From NCBI GenBank assembly GCA_016184365.1, contig JACPCW010000050.1, positions 1 through 47,095 on the forward strand: DNA of 47,095 nt, written 5' to 3'. How positions within the stretch are numbered: position 1 is the first letter of the stretch; each line of letters begins with the position of its first letter. Position numbers and translations under genes: made by a program. The notes beneath the pieces were generated by a model. That model ran no database searches. It was not told the DNA's origin and saw only the letters and a program-made list of their open reading frames with translations. The stretch comes from Candidatus Rokuibacteriota bacterium (GTDB lineage: Bacteria > Methylomirabilota > Methylomirabilia > Rokubacteriales > CSP1-6). Below are positions 16,537 to 23,917 of the stretch, one piece after another.

Positions 16537-16565
16537 TTGACGGTCGTATGTACCGGCATTAGCAT
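16537..16565 (+). promoter_or_regulatory. Promoter of the vapBC pair (probably leaderless)
   Basis: TTGACG (16537-16542) and TAGCAT (16560-16565) are separated by exactly 17 bases. A start site 7 bases beyond the -10 box falls at about 16572, one base before ATG 16573, and no ribosome site precedes that ATG. The two facts together suggest a leaderless mRNA. Confidence 0.55.
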
Positions 16566-16572
16566 GACGGTC

Positions 16573-16782
16573 ATGAACCGCACACGACGGGTGACGGCGA
16601 ATCTTCCCGAAGATGTCCTGCGCGATGCCCAGGCGGTAACCGGCCAGGGCATCACCGAGACCATCGTCACCGGGCTGCGTCTCGTTCGCCGGGCGCGCGC
16701 GTACGAGCGCGCGATGGCGCTGAAGGGCAAGCTCCACCTCGACGTCGACCTGGCCGCCTCCCGTGAGCGGCGTCGTCGCTGA
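16573..16782 (+). CDS. vapB: VapB-type antitoxin
   Basis: A 69-residue protein. ATG 16573 is preferred over upstream in-frame starts because the promoter's predicted start site lies just before it. The N-terminus (NRTRRVTANLPEDVLRDAQA) is a short beta-strand followed by helices, as in ribbon-helix-helix or Arc-type antitoxins; VTGQGITETIVTGLRLVRRA continues the second helix. The charged C-terminal tail (KLHLDVDLAASRERRRR) is the usual toxin-neutralising segment. It overlaps the PIN-domain toxin gene by 20 bases, the standard antitoxin-first arrangement. VapB both blocks the toxin and represses its own operon in known systems; that role is assumed here. Confidence 0.82.
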   Translation: MNRTRRVTANLPEDVLRDAQAVTGQGITETIVTGLRLVRRARAYERAMALKGKLHLDVDLAASRERRRR

Positions 16783-17146
16783 CACTTCGGTCTGGATCGA
16801 CTTCCTCGCGGGACGCCCGGTGCCGTTCCTCGAGGATGCCCTGGCCCATGCCGCCGTCATCCTGCCTCCGATCGTCGTCGCCGAGCTCGTGAGCGGCGCC
16901 CGGCGTCCGGCGGATCGGCGCGCCATCCAGGAACTCGTGCGCGAGATGCCCATCCACGAAACGCCGGTCGAGCACTGGGTGAGAGTCGGTGAGCTGCGGC
17001 GGACGGCTCGCGACCGGGGTCTCAGCGTATCGACGCCCGATGCGCACGTGGCCCAGTGTGCGATCGAGCGGGATGCCGTTCTCCTGTCACGAGACGCGAT
17101 CTTCGCGCGGATCGCTTCCGTGAGTTCCCTGCGCGTTCGCGACTGA
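16763..17146 (+). CDS. vapC: VapC-type PIN-domain ribonuclease toxin
   Basis: A 127-residue PIN domain starting at GTG 16763 inside the end of vapB. The acidic metal-binding residues are in the expected places: Asp7 (VADTSVWIDFL), Glu41 (VVAELVSGAR), Asp93 (STPDAHVAQCA) and Asp111 (LLSRDAIFARI). VapC enzymes are Mg-dependent RNases that cut tRNA or rRNA and stop translation when freed from VapB. All four acidic residues are present, so it looks active. It sits just right of a decayed transposase and left of a gene stub, a typical accessory position. Confidence 0.9.
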   Translation: MSGVVADTSVWIDFLAGRPVPFLEDALAHAAVILPPIVVAELVSGARRPADRRAIQELVREMPIHETPVEHWVRVGELRRTARDRGLSVSTPDAHVAQCAIERDAVLLSRDAIFARIASVSSLRVRD

Positions 17147-17184
17147 CAGGCGCCCGCCACAGTCCTCGGCCACCGGAGACCGCC

Positions 17185-17277
17185 ATGGCGGAATCAAGGG
17201 ATCTCGATCGCATTTTCAACCTGATCATGCGGTCGCTGGTCGATCGCGGACACGCGCCCCACTACGCCGCTCGATGA
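17185..17277 (+). pseudogene. Truncated gene stub, 30 codons
   Basis: ATG 17185 is preceded by GGAGA. It encodes MAESRDLDRIFNLIMRSLVD, then RGHAPHYAAR, before a stop. It reads like the first helix of a small helix-turn-helix-type protein (LIMRSLVDRGHAPHY) cut off early. The sequence from here to 17407 is not coding; it includes an interrupted run of C residues (about 17346-17360). No family is assigned. Confidence 0.4.
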
Positions 17278-17407
17278 TCGCGACCGCTTCTTCCAGACTG
17301 CGCGGTCGCACGCCGAACGGTTCGCGGCTCACATCGTCAGATCTACCCCTTCCCCCCCCCGAATTCCCCAACATATTGTGTGCGGGCCTGAACGGGTTGC
17401 CTTCGGT

Positions 17408-18991
17408 CTAGAGATCGTTCCCTGAGTAGGACTGGTTGAAGGACTTGTTGCAGAGCGGGAAGTCCGGAACGATGTTCTTCAGCAGCGCGTACGAGAGCGG
17501 TCGCCAGTTCAGGAACGACGGGTCCATCACCTTCACGCGCCAGAGGCGGCCGTCGGGACCACCCATCACCCAGTGGACGATGGTCCCCCGCCAGCCCTCG
17601 ACCAGCGAGAAGGCCGGGTGGAAGGCGGGGAGCTCACGGACCGGCGCGCTCAGGGGCCCGGCCGGCATGCGCTCCACGGCCTGACGGATGAGCTTGACAG
17701 ACTCTCTCGCCTCCTCGACGCGCACGAGGGTGCGGGCCTTGACGTCGCCGGTCTCGTGGACCGGCACCCGGAACGACAGCCGGTCGTAGGCCGCAAACGG
17801 GTGGTCACGGCGCGCGTCGATGTCGATCCCGGACGCGCGCGCGACGTAGCCGAGCACGCCGTGGTCGCGGGCGGTCGGCGTCGTCAACCGGCCGGTCCCA
17901 TCGAGCCGATCGAGCACGAGGGTGTTTTCCAGCGTCAGCCCGACGATCTCGTCGAAGTCGCGGATCGCGGCGTCGAGCTCGACCGCGAGGTCGAGCCCGG
18001 CCGGGAGGTCGGTGCGCACGCCGCCGACGACGATCGCGCCGCGCATCAGGCGACTCCCCGTGAGGCTTTTGTTCAGACGCAGCAGCCGTTCGCGGATCCG
18101 GAAGCAGTGGGAGTGCGCCACGGCGTAGCCGGTGTCGTTCGCGATCATGCCGAAGTCGCCGACGTGGTTGTAGAGGCGCTCCATCTCGAGCAGGACGACA
18201 CGAAGGTGCCGGGCGCGGTCGGGAACGTCCGTGCCCGTCGCCGCTTCCACCGCCTGGCAGAAGGCCAGGGCATGCCCCACCGTCGTGTCTCCGGAGATGC
18301 GCTCGGCCAGCTCGACACCGGCGGCCGGGTCGCGGCCCTCGAAGAGCTTCTCCGTCCCCTTGTGGGTGAAATACAGGCGCGACTTCATGTCGATGATCGT
18401 CTCGCCCACCACGCTGAACCGGAAGTGCCCGGGCTCGATGATGCCGGCGTGCACCGGGCCGACGGGGATCTCGTACACGCCCTCGCCGCCGACCTCGGTG
18501 AAGGGAAAGGCGCGACCGTCGTCGGTGAAGTCGCGCGGGACGGCATCCTTGCGCAGCGGAAAGTAGTCGGCGGGCCAGAACGCGTGGCGCACGAGCGGCC
18601 GGGGGTCGGGATGGCCCGGTGCGGCGATCCCGAACAGATCGTAGATCTCCCGCTCGAATCGCGACGCCGGGTAGCAGAACGTGGCCAGCGAGCTGATCTC
18701 GGGCGTGTCCGCCGGCACGAGCGCGGTCGCGTGGAGGAGCCAGGCCTGCCGTTCGGCCGCGAAGAGGTAGTGGATCTCGAAGCCGGCGCGGTCCGCGCGC
18801 CGGTCCGCGGCGGCCATGAAGAGCAGCTCGGCGGCGAATTCGCTGCGGAGCAGTCGCGCCAGCGCCGGGACGGCGGCCGGACGCACGGAACAGTGCAGCT
18901 CGGTGCTCCGGACGACGTGCGCGTCGGTCACGTCGTGCGCCAGAGCATCGGCGAGCGCGCCCGAGAGCCGTGCGATCGCGCGCTCGCTCAT
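17408..18991 (-). CDS. HyfG-like large subunit (fused NuoC-NuoD type) without Ni ligands
   Basis: A 527-residue membrane-associated subunit starting at ATG 18991, overlapping the hyfF stop (ATGA). Residues 1-165 are NuoC-like (RFEREIYDLFGIAAPGHPDP). Residues 170-527 are NuoD/large-subunit-like (EIPVGPVHAGIIEPGHFRF, KSRLYFTHKGTEKLFEG). In [NiFe] hydrogenases two CxxC pairs hold the metal site. Here the first site reads RISGDTTVGHALAFC (231-245) and the last FPLCNKSFNQSYSGNDL, and there is no CxxC anywhere in the protein. So it cannot bind a NiFe centre in the known way. This fits the Ehr (energy-converting hydrogenase related) complexes, whose electron donor and acceptor are uncertain. It is the last gene of the operon. 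Confidence 0.9.
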   Translation of the reverse strand: MSERAIARLSGALADALAHDVTDAHVVRSTELHCSVRPAAVPALARLLRSEFAAELLFMAAADRRADRAGFEIHYLFAAERQAWLLHATALVPADTPEISSLATFCYPASRFEREIYDLFGIAAPGHPDPRPLVRHAFWPADYFPLRKDAVPRDFTDDGRAFPFTEVGGEGVYEIPVGPVHAGIIEPGHFRFSVVGETIIDMKSRLYFTHKGTEKLFEGRDPAAGVELAERISGDTTVGHALAFCQAVEAATGTDVPDRARHLRVVLLEMERLYNHVGDFGMIANDTGYAVAHSHCFRIRERLLRLNKSLTGSRLMRGAIVVGGVRTDLPAGLDLAVELDAAIRDFDEIVGLTLENTLVLDRLDGTGRLTTPTARDHGVLGYVARASGIDIDARRDHPFAAYDRLSFRVPVHETGDVKARTLVRVEEARESVKLIRQAVERMPAGPLSAPVRELPAFHPAFSLVEGWRGTIVHWVMGGPDGRLWRVKVMDPSFLNWRPLSYALLKNIVPDFPLCNKSFNQSYSGNDL

Positions 18992-20445
18992 CGTCCGACG
19001 ATCTCCACGATGCCGTCGAGCAGCGCCTGCACCGGCGCCGGCAGCGTCAGGCCGAGCACCACCAGCGCCGCCATGCAGGCGCCGAGCGGCACCAGCGGCC
19101 ACGCGCTGCCTTCGCCCACCGCCGTCCCGGCCGCGGGCGCGCCATAGAGCATCCGGTTGAGGTGCCCGATCATCGAGACGAAGGCGACGGTGAGGAGGGC
19201 CAGGACCAGCCCCATCAGCCACGGGCGGCCCGCCGCGAACCCGGCGCGGAAGAGCGCGAACTCCGACATGAAGAGGCCGAACGGCGGCAACCCGATCACG
19301 GCGAGCATGCCCGCCGCGAACAGGCCGCCGGTCCACGGCATCGTGGTGAGCAGACCCGACACGCCGGCGATCTCCGTCGTCCGGTAGCGGTGCAGCACGC
19401 GCCCGGCGAGGAAGAACATCATCGACTTGGCGAGCGTGTGGTTGAGCAGGTGGAGCATCGACGCGAAGGTCCCGAGGGGGCCGAGCGCCAGGCCGACGCA
19501 GATGAGCCCGGTGTGCTCGATGCTCGAGTACGCGAGCATGCGCTTGTAGTTGCGCTGGACCACCAGGCTGAACGCGGCGATGACGATGGACAGGACGCCG
19601 AGCGTGATGAAGAGACCGTCGGTGAAGCCCGTGCCGACCGCGGCGTTCACCACGGCCTCCCACCGGATCACCGCGTAGAGCGCGACCGCCAGCAGCACGC
19701 CCGACATCATGGCCGACAGGGGCGCCGGCGCCTCGGAATGGGCGTCCGGCAGCCACGTGTGCATCGGCGCGAGCCCCGCCTTCGTGCCGTAGCCGATCAG
19801 GATGAAGACGAACGCGAGCTGGATCACCGGCCCGTGCAGGCGCGGCGCCGAGGCCATCAGGACCGTCCAGTTCAACGCCGTCTCGTGGCGCCCGGCGAGG
19901 CTCACGAAGTCGAAGTAGCCGAGCACCGTCCCGCCGAACGCGAGCGCGATCCCGATCGATCCGATCAGGATGTACTTCCACGAGGCCTCCACCGACGCCT
20001 TGGTCACGTGGAGCGGGATCAGCATCGCCGACGTGATCGTGGTCGCTTCGATCGCGATCCACATGAACCCCACGTTGTTCGAGGTGACCGCGAACAGCAT
20101 CGTGAAGGTGAACAGGTTGGCGAAGATCCGGAACCGCCGGGCTTCGCGGGCGGTGTAGCCGTCGTCGCCGCCCATCCCCGGCCCGAGCCAGGCCGCCAGA
20201 GCGCCGACCACGCTCACGCAGAACGCCAGCAACGTGGACAGGGCGTCGGCCCGCAGGAACTCGAGCGGTCCCGAGGTCAGGACCTCGCCGGCGAGGATGT
20301 GGCGCCACAGCGCCACGGCCGCGCCGAGGGAGCCGAGCGAGAGGAGCGCGTTCACCCACCCGACGATGCGCCGGTAGGGCTTCATCGCCGTGGCGAGCAT
20401 CGCGGCGAGGAGTGGCGGCCCGAGGAGGATCGCGAAGGTCGTCAC
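18988..20445 (-). CDS. HyfF-like antiporter-type membrane subunit
   Basis: A 485-residue protein starting at GTG 20445, six bases after the hyfE stop, with about 14 hydrophobic segments. The proton-translocation core is visible: an acidic helix MWIAIEATTITSAMLIPLHV, then the lysine-containing helix GYGTKAGLAPMHTWLPDAHS, EAPAPLSAMMSGVLL, and YKRMLAYSSIEHTGL near the discontinuous-helix region. These are the marks of NuoL/M/N-like proton_antipo_M subunits, and the length fits HyfF. In the complex it should pump or conduct protons or sodium ions across the cytoplasmic membrane, coupled to redox chemistry in the HyfG/HyfI arm (family knowledge). No defects are seen. Confidence 0.92.
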   Translation of the reverse strand: MTTFAILLGPPLLAAMLATAMKPYRRIVGWVNALLSLGSLGAAVALWRHILAGEVLTSGPLEFLRADALSTLLAFCVSVVGALAAWLGPGMGGDDGYTAREARRFRIFANLFTFTMLFAVTSNNVGFMWIAIEATTITSAMLIPLHVTKASVEASWKYILIGSIGIALAFGGTVLGYFDFVSLAGRHETALNWTVLMASAPRLHGPVIQLAFVFILIGYGTKAGLAPMHTWLPDAHSEAPAPLSAMMSGVLLAVALYAVIRWEAVVNAAVGTGFTDGLFITLGVLSIVIAAFSLVVQRNYKRMLAYSSIEHTGLICVGLALGPLGTFASMLHLLNHTLAKSMMFFLAGRVLHRYRTTEIAGVSGLLTTMPWTGGLFAAGMLAVIGLPPFGLFMSEFALFRAGFAAGRPWLMGLVLALLTVAFVSMIGHLNRMLYGAPAAGTAVGEGSAWPLVPLGACMAALVVLGLTLPAPVQALLDGIVEIVGR

Positions 20446-20451
20446 GTGGGC

Positions 20452-21108
20452 TCAGTGCCTCAGGCGGTTCAGCTGTTCCACGTCGATGCTCTCGAAGGTC
20501 TCGTGGATGTGGTAGACGAAGATCTGCATCACCAGGAACCCCATCAGGACGTCCAGGAACACGCCGAGCTCGACGATCAGCGGGATCCCGTAGGTCCCGA
20601 GCACGGCGAGCAGCGCGAGACCGTTCTCCAGCATCAGGAAGCCGATGACCTGGGTCAGCGCCTTCTTGCGGCTGATCACCACGAACAGGCTCACCAGCAC
20701 CAGGCCCATCGCGAGCGGCATGCCCGCGCGCGTCGGCAGCTGGGAGAGCGCCACGAGCGGCCGCGTGATGGTGTAGCCGAACAGTACGAGCAGGCCCGCG
20801 ACGACCAGCGAGGTCGCCGTGTTGACGTAGGGCTCCAGCTCGCGCTCCGCCGCGAACCGGTGCGCCATGCGGGTCAGGAGCCGCGGGATCACCATCACCT
20901 TCAGGACGAACAGGGCGGCCGCCACCCAGTAGAGCTCGTGATCGTCGCCGAAGTAGGCCACGATCAGCGTCACCGCCGTGATCGCCCAGGACTGCCACCT
21001 GAAGGCCGTGATGTACGCCTGGACGCCCCGTCGCCAGAGGAGGATGAGCCCGGTGATCAGCGCCAGGCTCGAGCCGAGAACGCACAGCTGGGAAAAGAGA
21101 CTCTCCAT
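20452..21108 (-). CDS. HyfE-like membrane subunit
   Basis: A 218-residue protein of about seven hydrophobic segments starting at ATG 21108, only a few bases after the hyfC stop. The C-terminal part (VIGFLMLENGLALLAVLGTY, ...LDVLMGFLVMQIFVYHI) carries the NuoK-like glutamate-containing helix expected in HyfE. The N-terminal half is the extra region that distinguishes HyfE from NuoK. Its known place is in the membrane arm next to the antiporter subunits, helping to form the ion path. Order hyfC-hyfE-hyfF matches the E. coli hyf cluster except that hyfD is absent. Confidence 0.9.
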   Translation of the reverse strand: MESLFSQLCVLGSSLALITGLILLWRRGVQAYITAFRWQSWAITAVTLIVAYFGDDHELYWVAAALFVLKVMVIPRLLTRMAHRFAAERELEPYVNTATSLVVAGLLVLFGYTITRPLVALSQLPTRAGMPLAMGLVLVSLFVVISRKKALTQVIGFLMLENGLALLAVLGTYGIPLIVELGVFLDVLMGFLVMQIFVYHIHETFESIDVEQLNRLRH

Positions 21109-21111
21109 GCG

Positions 21112-21990
21112 CTACCTCAGGAGGAACGAGGACGTGACGGCGAGGAGCGCCAGCACGAAGGACACGCTCAGCAGCTCGGGCACGCGGAAGAGCCGGAGCT
21201 TGGCGATGCGGGTTTCCAGCACGGCGACCGCCGCGGCCAGAACCACGAGCTTGACCAGCAGGCTGATGACGGCGAGGACGAGCGTCGCGGGCGTCAGCGC
21301 CATGGACACGCCCCACGGGACGAAGAGGTTGCCCAGCAGCGAGAAGAAGACGAGCAGCTTGACCGCCGCGGCCCACTCGAGCAGCGCGAGATAGCGCCCC
21401 GAGTACTCGAGGATCATCGCCTCGTGGATCATCGTCAGCTCGAGGTGCGTGGCCGGGTTGTCGACCGGCAGGCGCCCGGTCTCGGCGAGCGTCACGATGA
21501 ACAGCGCGCCGAACGCGAACAGGTGCCCGGGGCTCACCGCCGACGCCGGATCGGTCATGGTGCGCGCCACGATCTGCCCGAGGTTCGTGGAACCGGCGCC
21601 GAGGGCCAGCGCGAAGATGGCCAGGGCGACGGTGGGCTCGGCGAGGGCGGCGACGGTCATCTCGCGGCTCGCCCCCATGCCGCCGAACGGCGACCCCGGG
21701 TCGAGTCCGGCGAGCGAGAGGAAGAAGGTGCCGAGCAGCAGCAGGTAGACGACGACGAGGAGGTCGCCCACGCCGTCGAACGGCAGCGGCACCGCGAGGA
21801 TCGGGACGAGGAACGTCACGACGACCACGCTCGCGAAGACGATGAACGGCGTCGCCCGGAACAGCCAGGAGGCGTTGTTCGAGACGACGACCTCCTTGTT
21901 GAACAGCTTGATCAGCTCCCGGTAGGGCTGCCAGACGGGCGCGCCGCGCCGGTTCTGCAGCCGGGCCTTCATCCAGCGGATGAGCCCCAC
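21112..21990 (-). CDS. HyfC/NuoH-like membrane anchor subunit, N-terminus lost
   Basis: The frame from GTG 21990 to TAG 21112 gives 292 residues beginning MGLIRWMKARLQNRRGAPVW. In relatives this motif follows a first membrane helix of about 20-25 residues, and that helix is absent. Upstream the sequence switches straight into the hyfB2 frame. The rest is normal: YRELIKLFNKE, the conserved HLELTMIHEAMILEYSGR loop that contacts the quinone or cluster-bearing arm, LFFSLLGNLFVP-type helices and a final LAVTSSFLLR. The protein joins the hydrophilic arm (HyfG, HyfI) to the membrane pumps. Whether the GTG is a real start or the gene is 5'-truncated by a deletion or assembly join near 22000 is open. 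Confidence 0.8.
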   Translation of the reverse strand: MGLIRWMKARLQNRRGAPVWQPYRELIKLFNKEVVVSNNASWLFRATPFIVFASVVVVTFLVPILAVPLPFDGVGDLLVVVYLLLLGTFFLSLAGLDPGSPFGGMGASREMTVAALAEPTVALAIFALALGAGSTNLGQIVARTMTDPASAVSPGHLFAFGALFIVTLAETGRLPVDNPATHLELTMIHEAMILEYSGRYLALLEWAAAVKLLVFFSLLGNLFVPWGVSMALTPATLVLAVISLLVKLVVLAAAVAVLETRIAKLRLFRVPELLSVSFVLALLAVTSSFLLR

Positions 21991-23911
21991 GAGACCCGGG
22001 GCGGCGCAGGACGTGCAGGAACGGATCGTAGAAGACCCGCTCGACCCAGGGGTGGATCTCGCTCCGGTACTCGATCGACTGCACGAAGTATTTCGACTCC
22101 GGGTGGAAGTCGATCGACAGGTCCTTGGAGGGCCGGTACAGCTCCGCGAACACCCGCCGCAAGGGCTCGGCGAACGCGGTCGCCGTGTACTCCATGCGCG
22201 CCGTCTGGCCGATCCGGCCGCAGCCCCACGTGTCGCCGACGCGGAGCCGGCGGTCGACGCCGCCGAGCCAGAACCCCAGCGGGATCAGCCCCAGCACGAG
22301 CGCGAGCCCGAGCGCCACGAGTGGCGAGGACATCTCGCCGACGGCGCCGGGGACGCGCAGCGGCAGCCCCACGGTGAGCTCGATCCCGATCGGGGCAAAG
22401 CCGGCGAGGCCGGACAGCGTCGCGCCCAGCGCCGGAACGACCAGGAAGGGCGCGACGCCGAGGCCCACGCAGGTAAGCGCGAGCCAGGCCATCCCGACCT
22501 GCATGGAGGCCGGCGCTTCGTGCGCGTGCTCGGCTTCCGGAGACCGCGGGATGGCGAGGAAGGTGATGCCGAAGGCCTTGACGAAGCACGCCGCGGCCAG
22601 ACCGCTCGTCAGCGCGAGCATCGCCACCGCGACGGGCATGATCGCCGCGACTTCCGGCAGCGGAATCGCCCAGCCGGCGAGCAGCGACTGGAACACGAGC
22701 CACTCGGACACGAAGCCGTTCAACGGCGGCAGCGCCGAGATCGCGCAGGCGCCGACGAGGAAGAAGAGCGCGGTTCGCGGCATCCTCCGGATGAGCCCGC
22801 CCATCTCTTCCATGTTGCGGGTGCCCGTCGCGTGCAGGACCGCGCCGGCGCCGAGGAACAGCAGCGCCTTGAAGCAGGCGTGATTGATCGTGTGATACAG
22901 GCCGGCGACGACGCCGAGCGAGGCCAGCACCGGCAGGGCGAAGCTCTGGAACATCAAGCCGGCCCCGATGCCGATGAAGATGATCCCGATGTTCTCGACG
23001 GAGTGGAACGCGAGCAGTCGCTTGAGGTCGTGCTCCATCAGGGCGTACAGCACCCCGAAGAGCGACGAGAGCGCGCCCAGGCCGAGGACGACCGCGCCCC
23101 ACCACGTGGGGCCGCCCGGCAAGAGGTCGATCGTGACGCGCAGGAGACCGTAGACGCCCATCTTGATGACGACGCCGGACATGAGCGCCGACACGTGGCT
23201 CGGCGCCACCGGATGCGCCATCGGCAGCCAGACGTGCAGCGGGACGACCCCGGCCTTGGCGCCGAAGCCGACCAGCGCGAGCACGAAGGCCATATCGCGG
23301 ACACCCGGAGTCAGGGTGGCCGCTCGCATCGCGGTGAACGAGGTCGTCAGCTCGCCCGCGGACATGAGCAGGAACATCGCGACGAGCGCCGCGAAGCCCG
23401 CGTGGGTGATGGCGATGTACCAGTGGCCGGCCCGAATGGTCCCGGGCCGGTCGTGCTCGGTGAGCACCATCGTGTAGGCCGACAGCGACATCGCCTCCCA
23501 CGCGATGAGGAACGTGAGCGCGTTGTCGGCCGTCACCTGCACGGCCATGGACAGCAGCAGCACGTTGAGCATCGCGCCCAGGAGCCGCACGGAGTAGCGG
23601 CCCTCGTACGCCGCCGAGTACCCGAACCCGTACACCGCGGCGGCCGCGGCGACGACGCCGATGACGATCAGGAAGAACGCGCTCAGGCCGTCGATGCGGA
23701 GCGCGAAGCCGGTCAGCGGAAGGAACGACGTGGTGAGGGTGGGCGTGGCGCCGCCGCCGAGACACACCGCGCCCAGCACGAGCCCCGCCAGGGCGCCCAC
23801 GAGCGCGCACGCGGCGACGAGCGCGCGGCCGAGCGCTCCGCGAGTCGTGATCGCGGCGAGCGCCCCGATCGGATACGCGGCCAGCATCGCCAGGAGCAAG
23901 GCGTCGTTCAC
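21991..23911 (-). pseudogene. HyfB-like antiporter subunit, second copy, 3' end lost
   Basis: Starts at GTG 23911, six bases after the first hyfB copy. It has about 640 residues of good NuoL-type protein: WEAMSLSAYTMVLTE, GFGAKAGVVPLHVWLPMAHP, VAPSHVSALMSGVVIKMGVY, HDLKRLLAFHSVENIG and PPLNGFVSEWLVFQSL. The C-terminal soluble stretch RMEYTATAFAEPLRRVFAEL is almost identical to copy 1. After HPWVERVFYDPFLHVLR (about 22005) the normal ending (one more helix, roughly 40 residues) is missing, and the sequence joins the interior of hyfC. As written the frame has no stop for thousands of bases. It is probably a fusion scar; an intact gene would be a genuine second pump. Confidence 0.82.
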
Positions 23912-23917
23912 AGGCTC

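Noticed and set aside
15306..17400. A tRNA-associated integration site, given the mobile debris here.
   Set aside because: No tRNA-like cloverleaf or T-loop consensus was found in this stretch on either strand.
17408..23911. A single open frame of about 2,167 codons running from HyfB2 through to HyfG.
   Set aside because: Only its two ends are real protein (HyfB2 and HyfG). The middle is the wrong frame of HyfC, HyfE and HyfF, open merely because stop codons are rare at this GC content.
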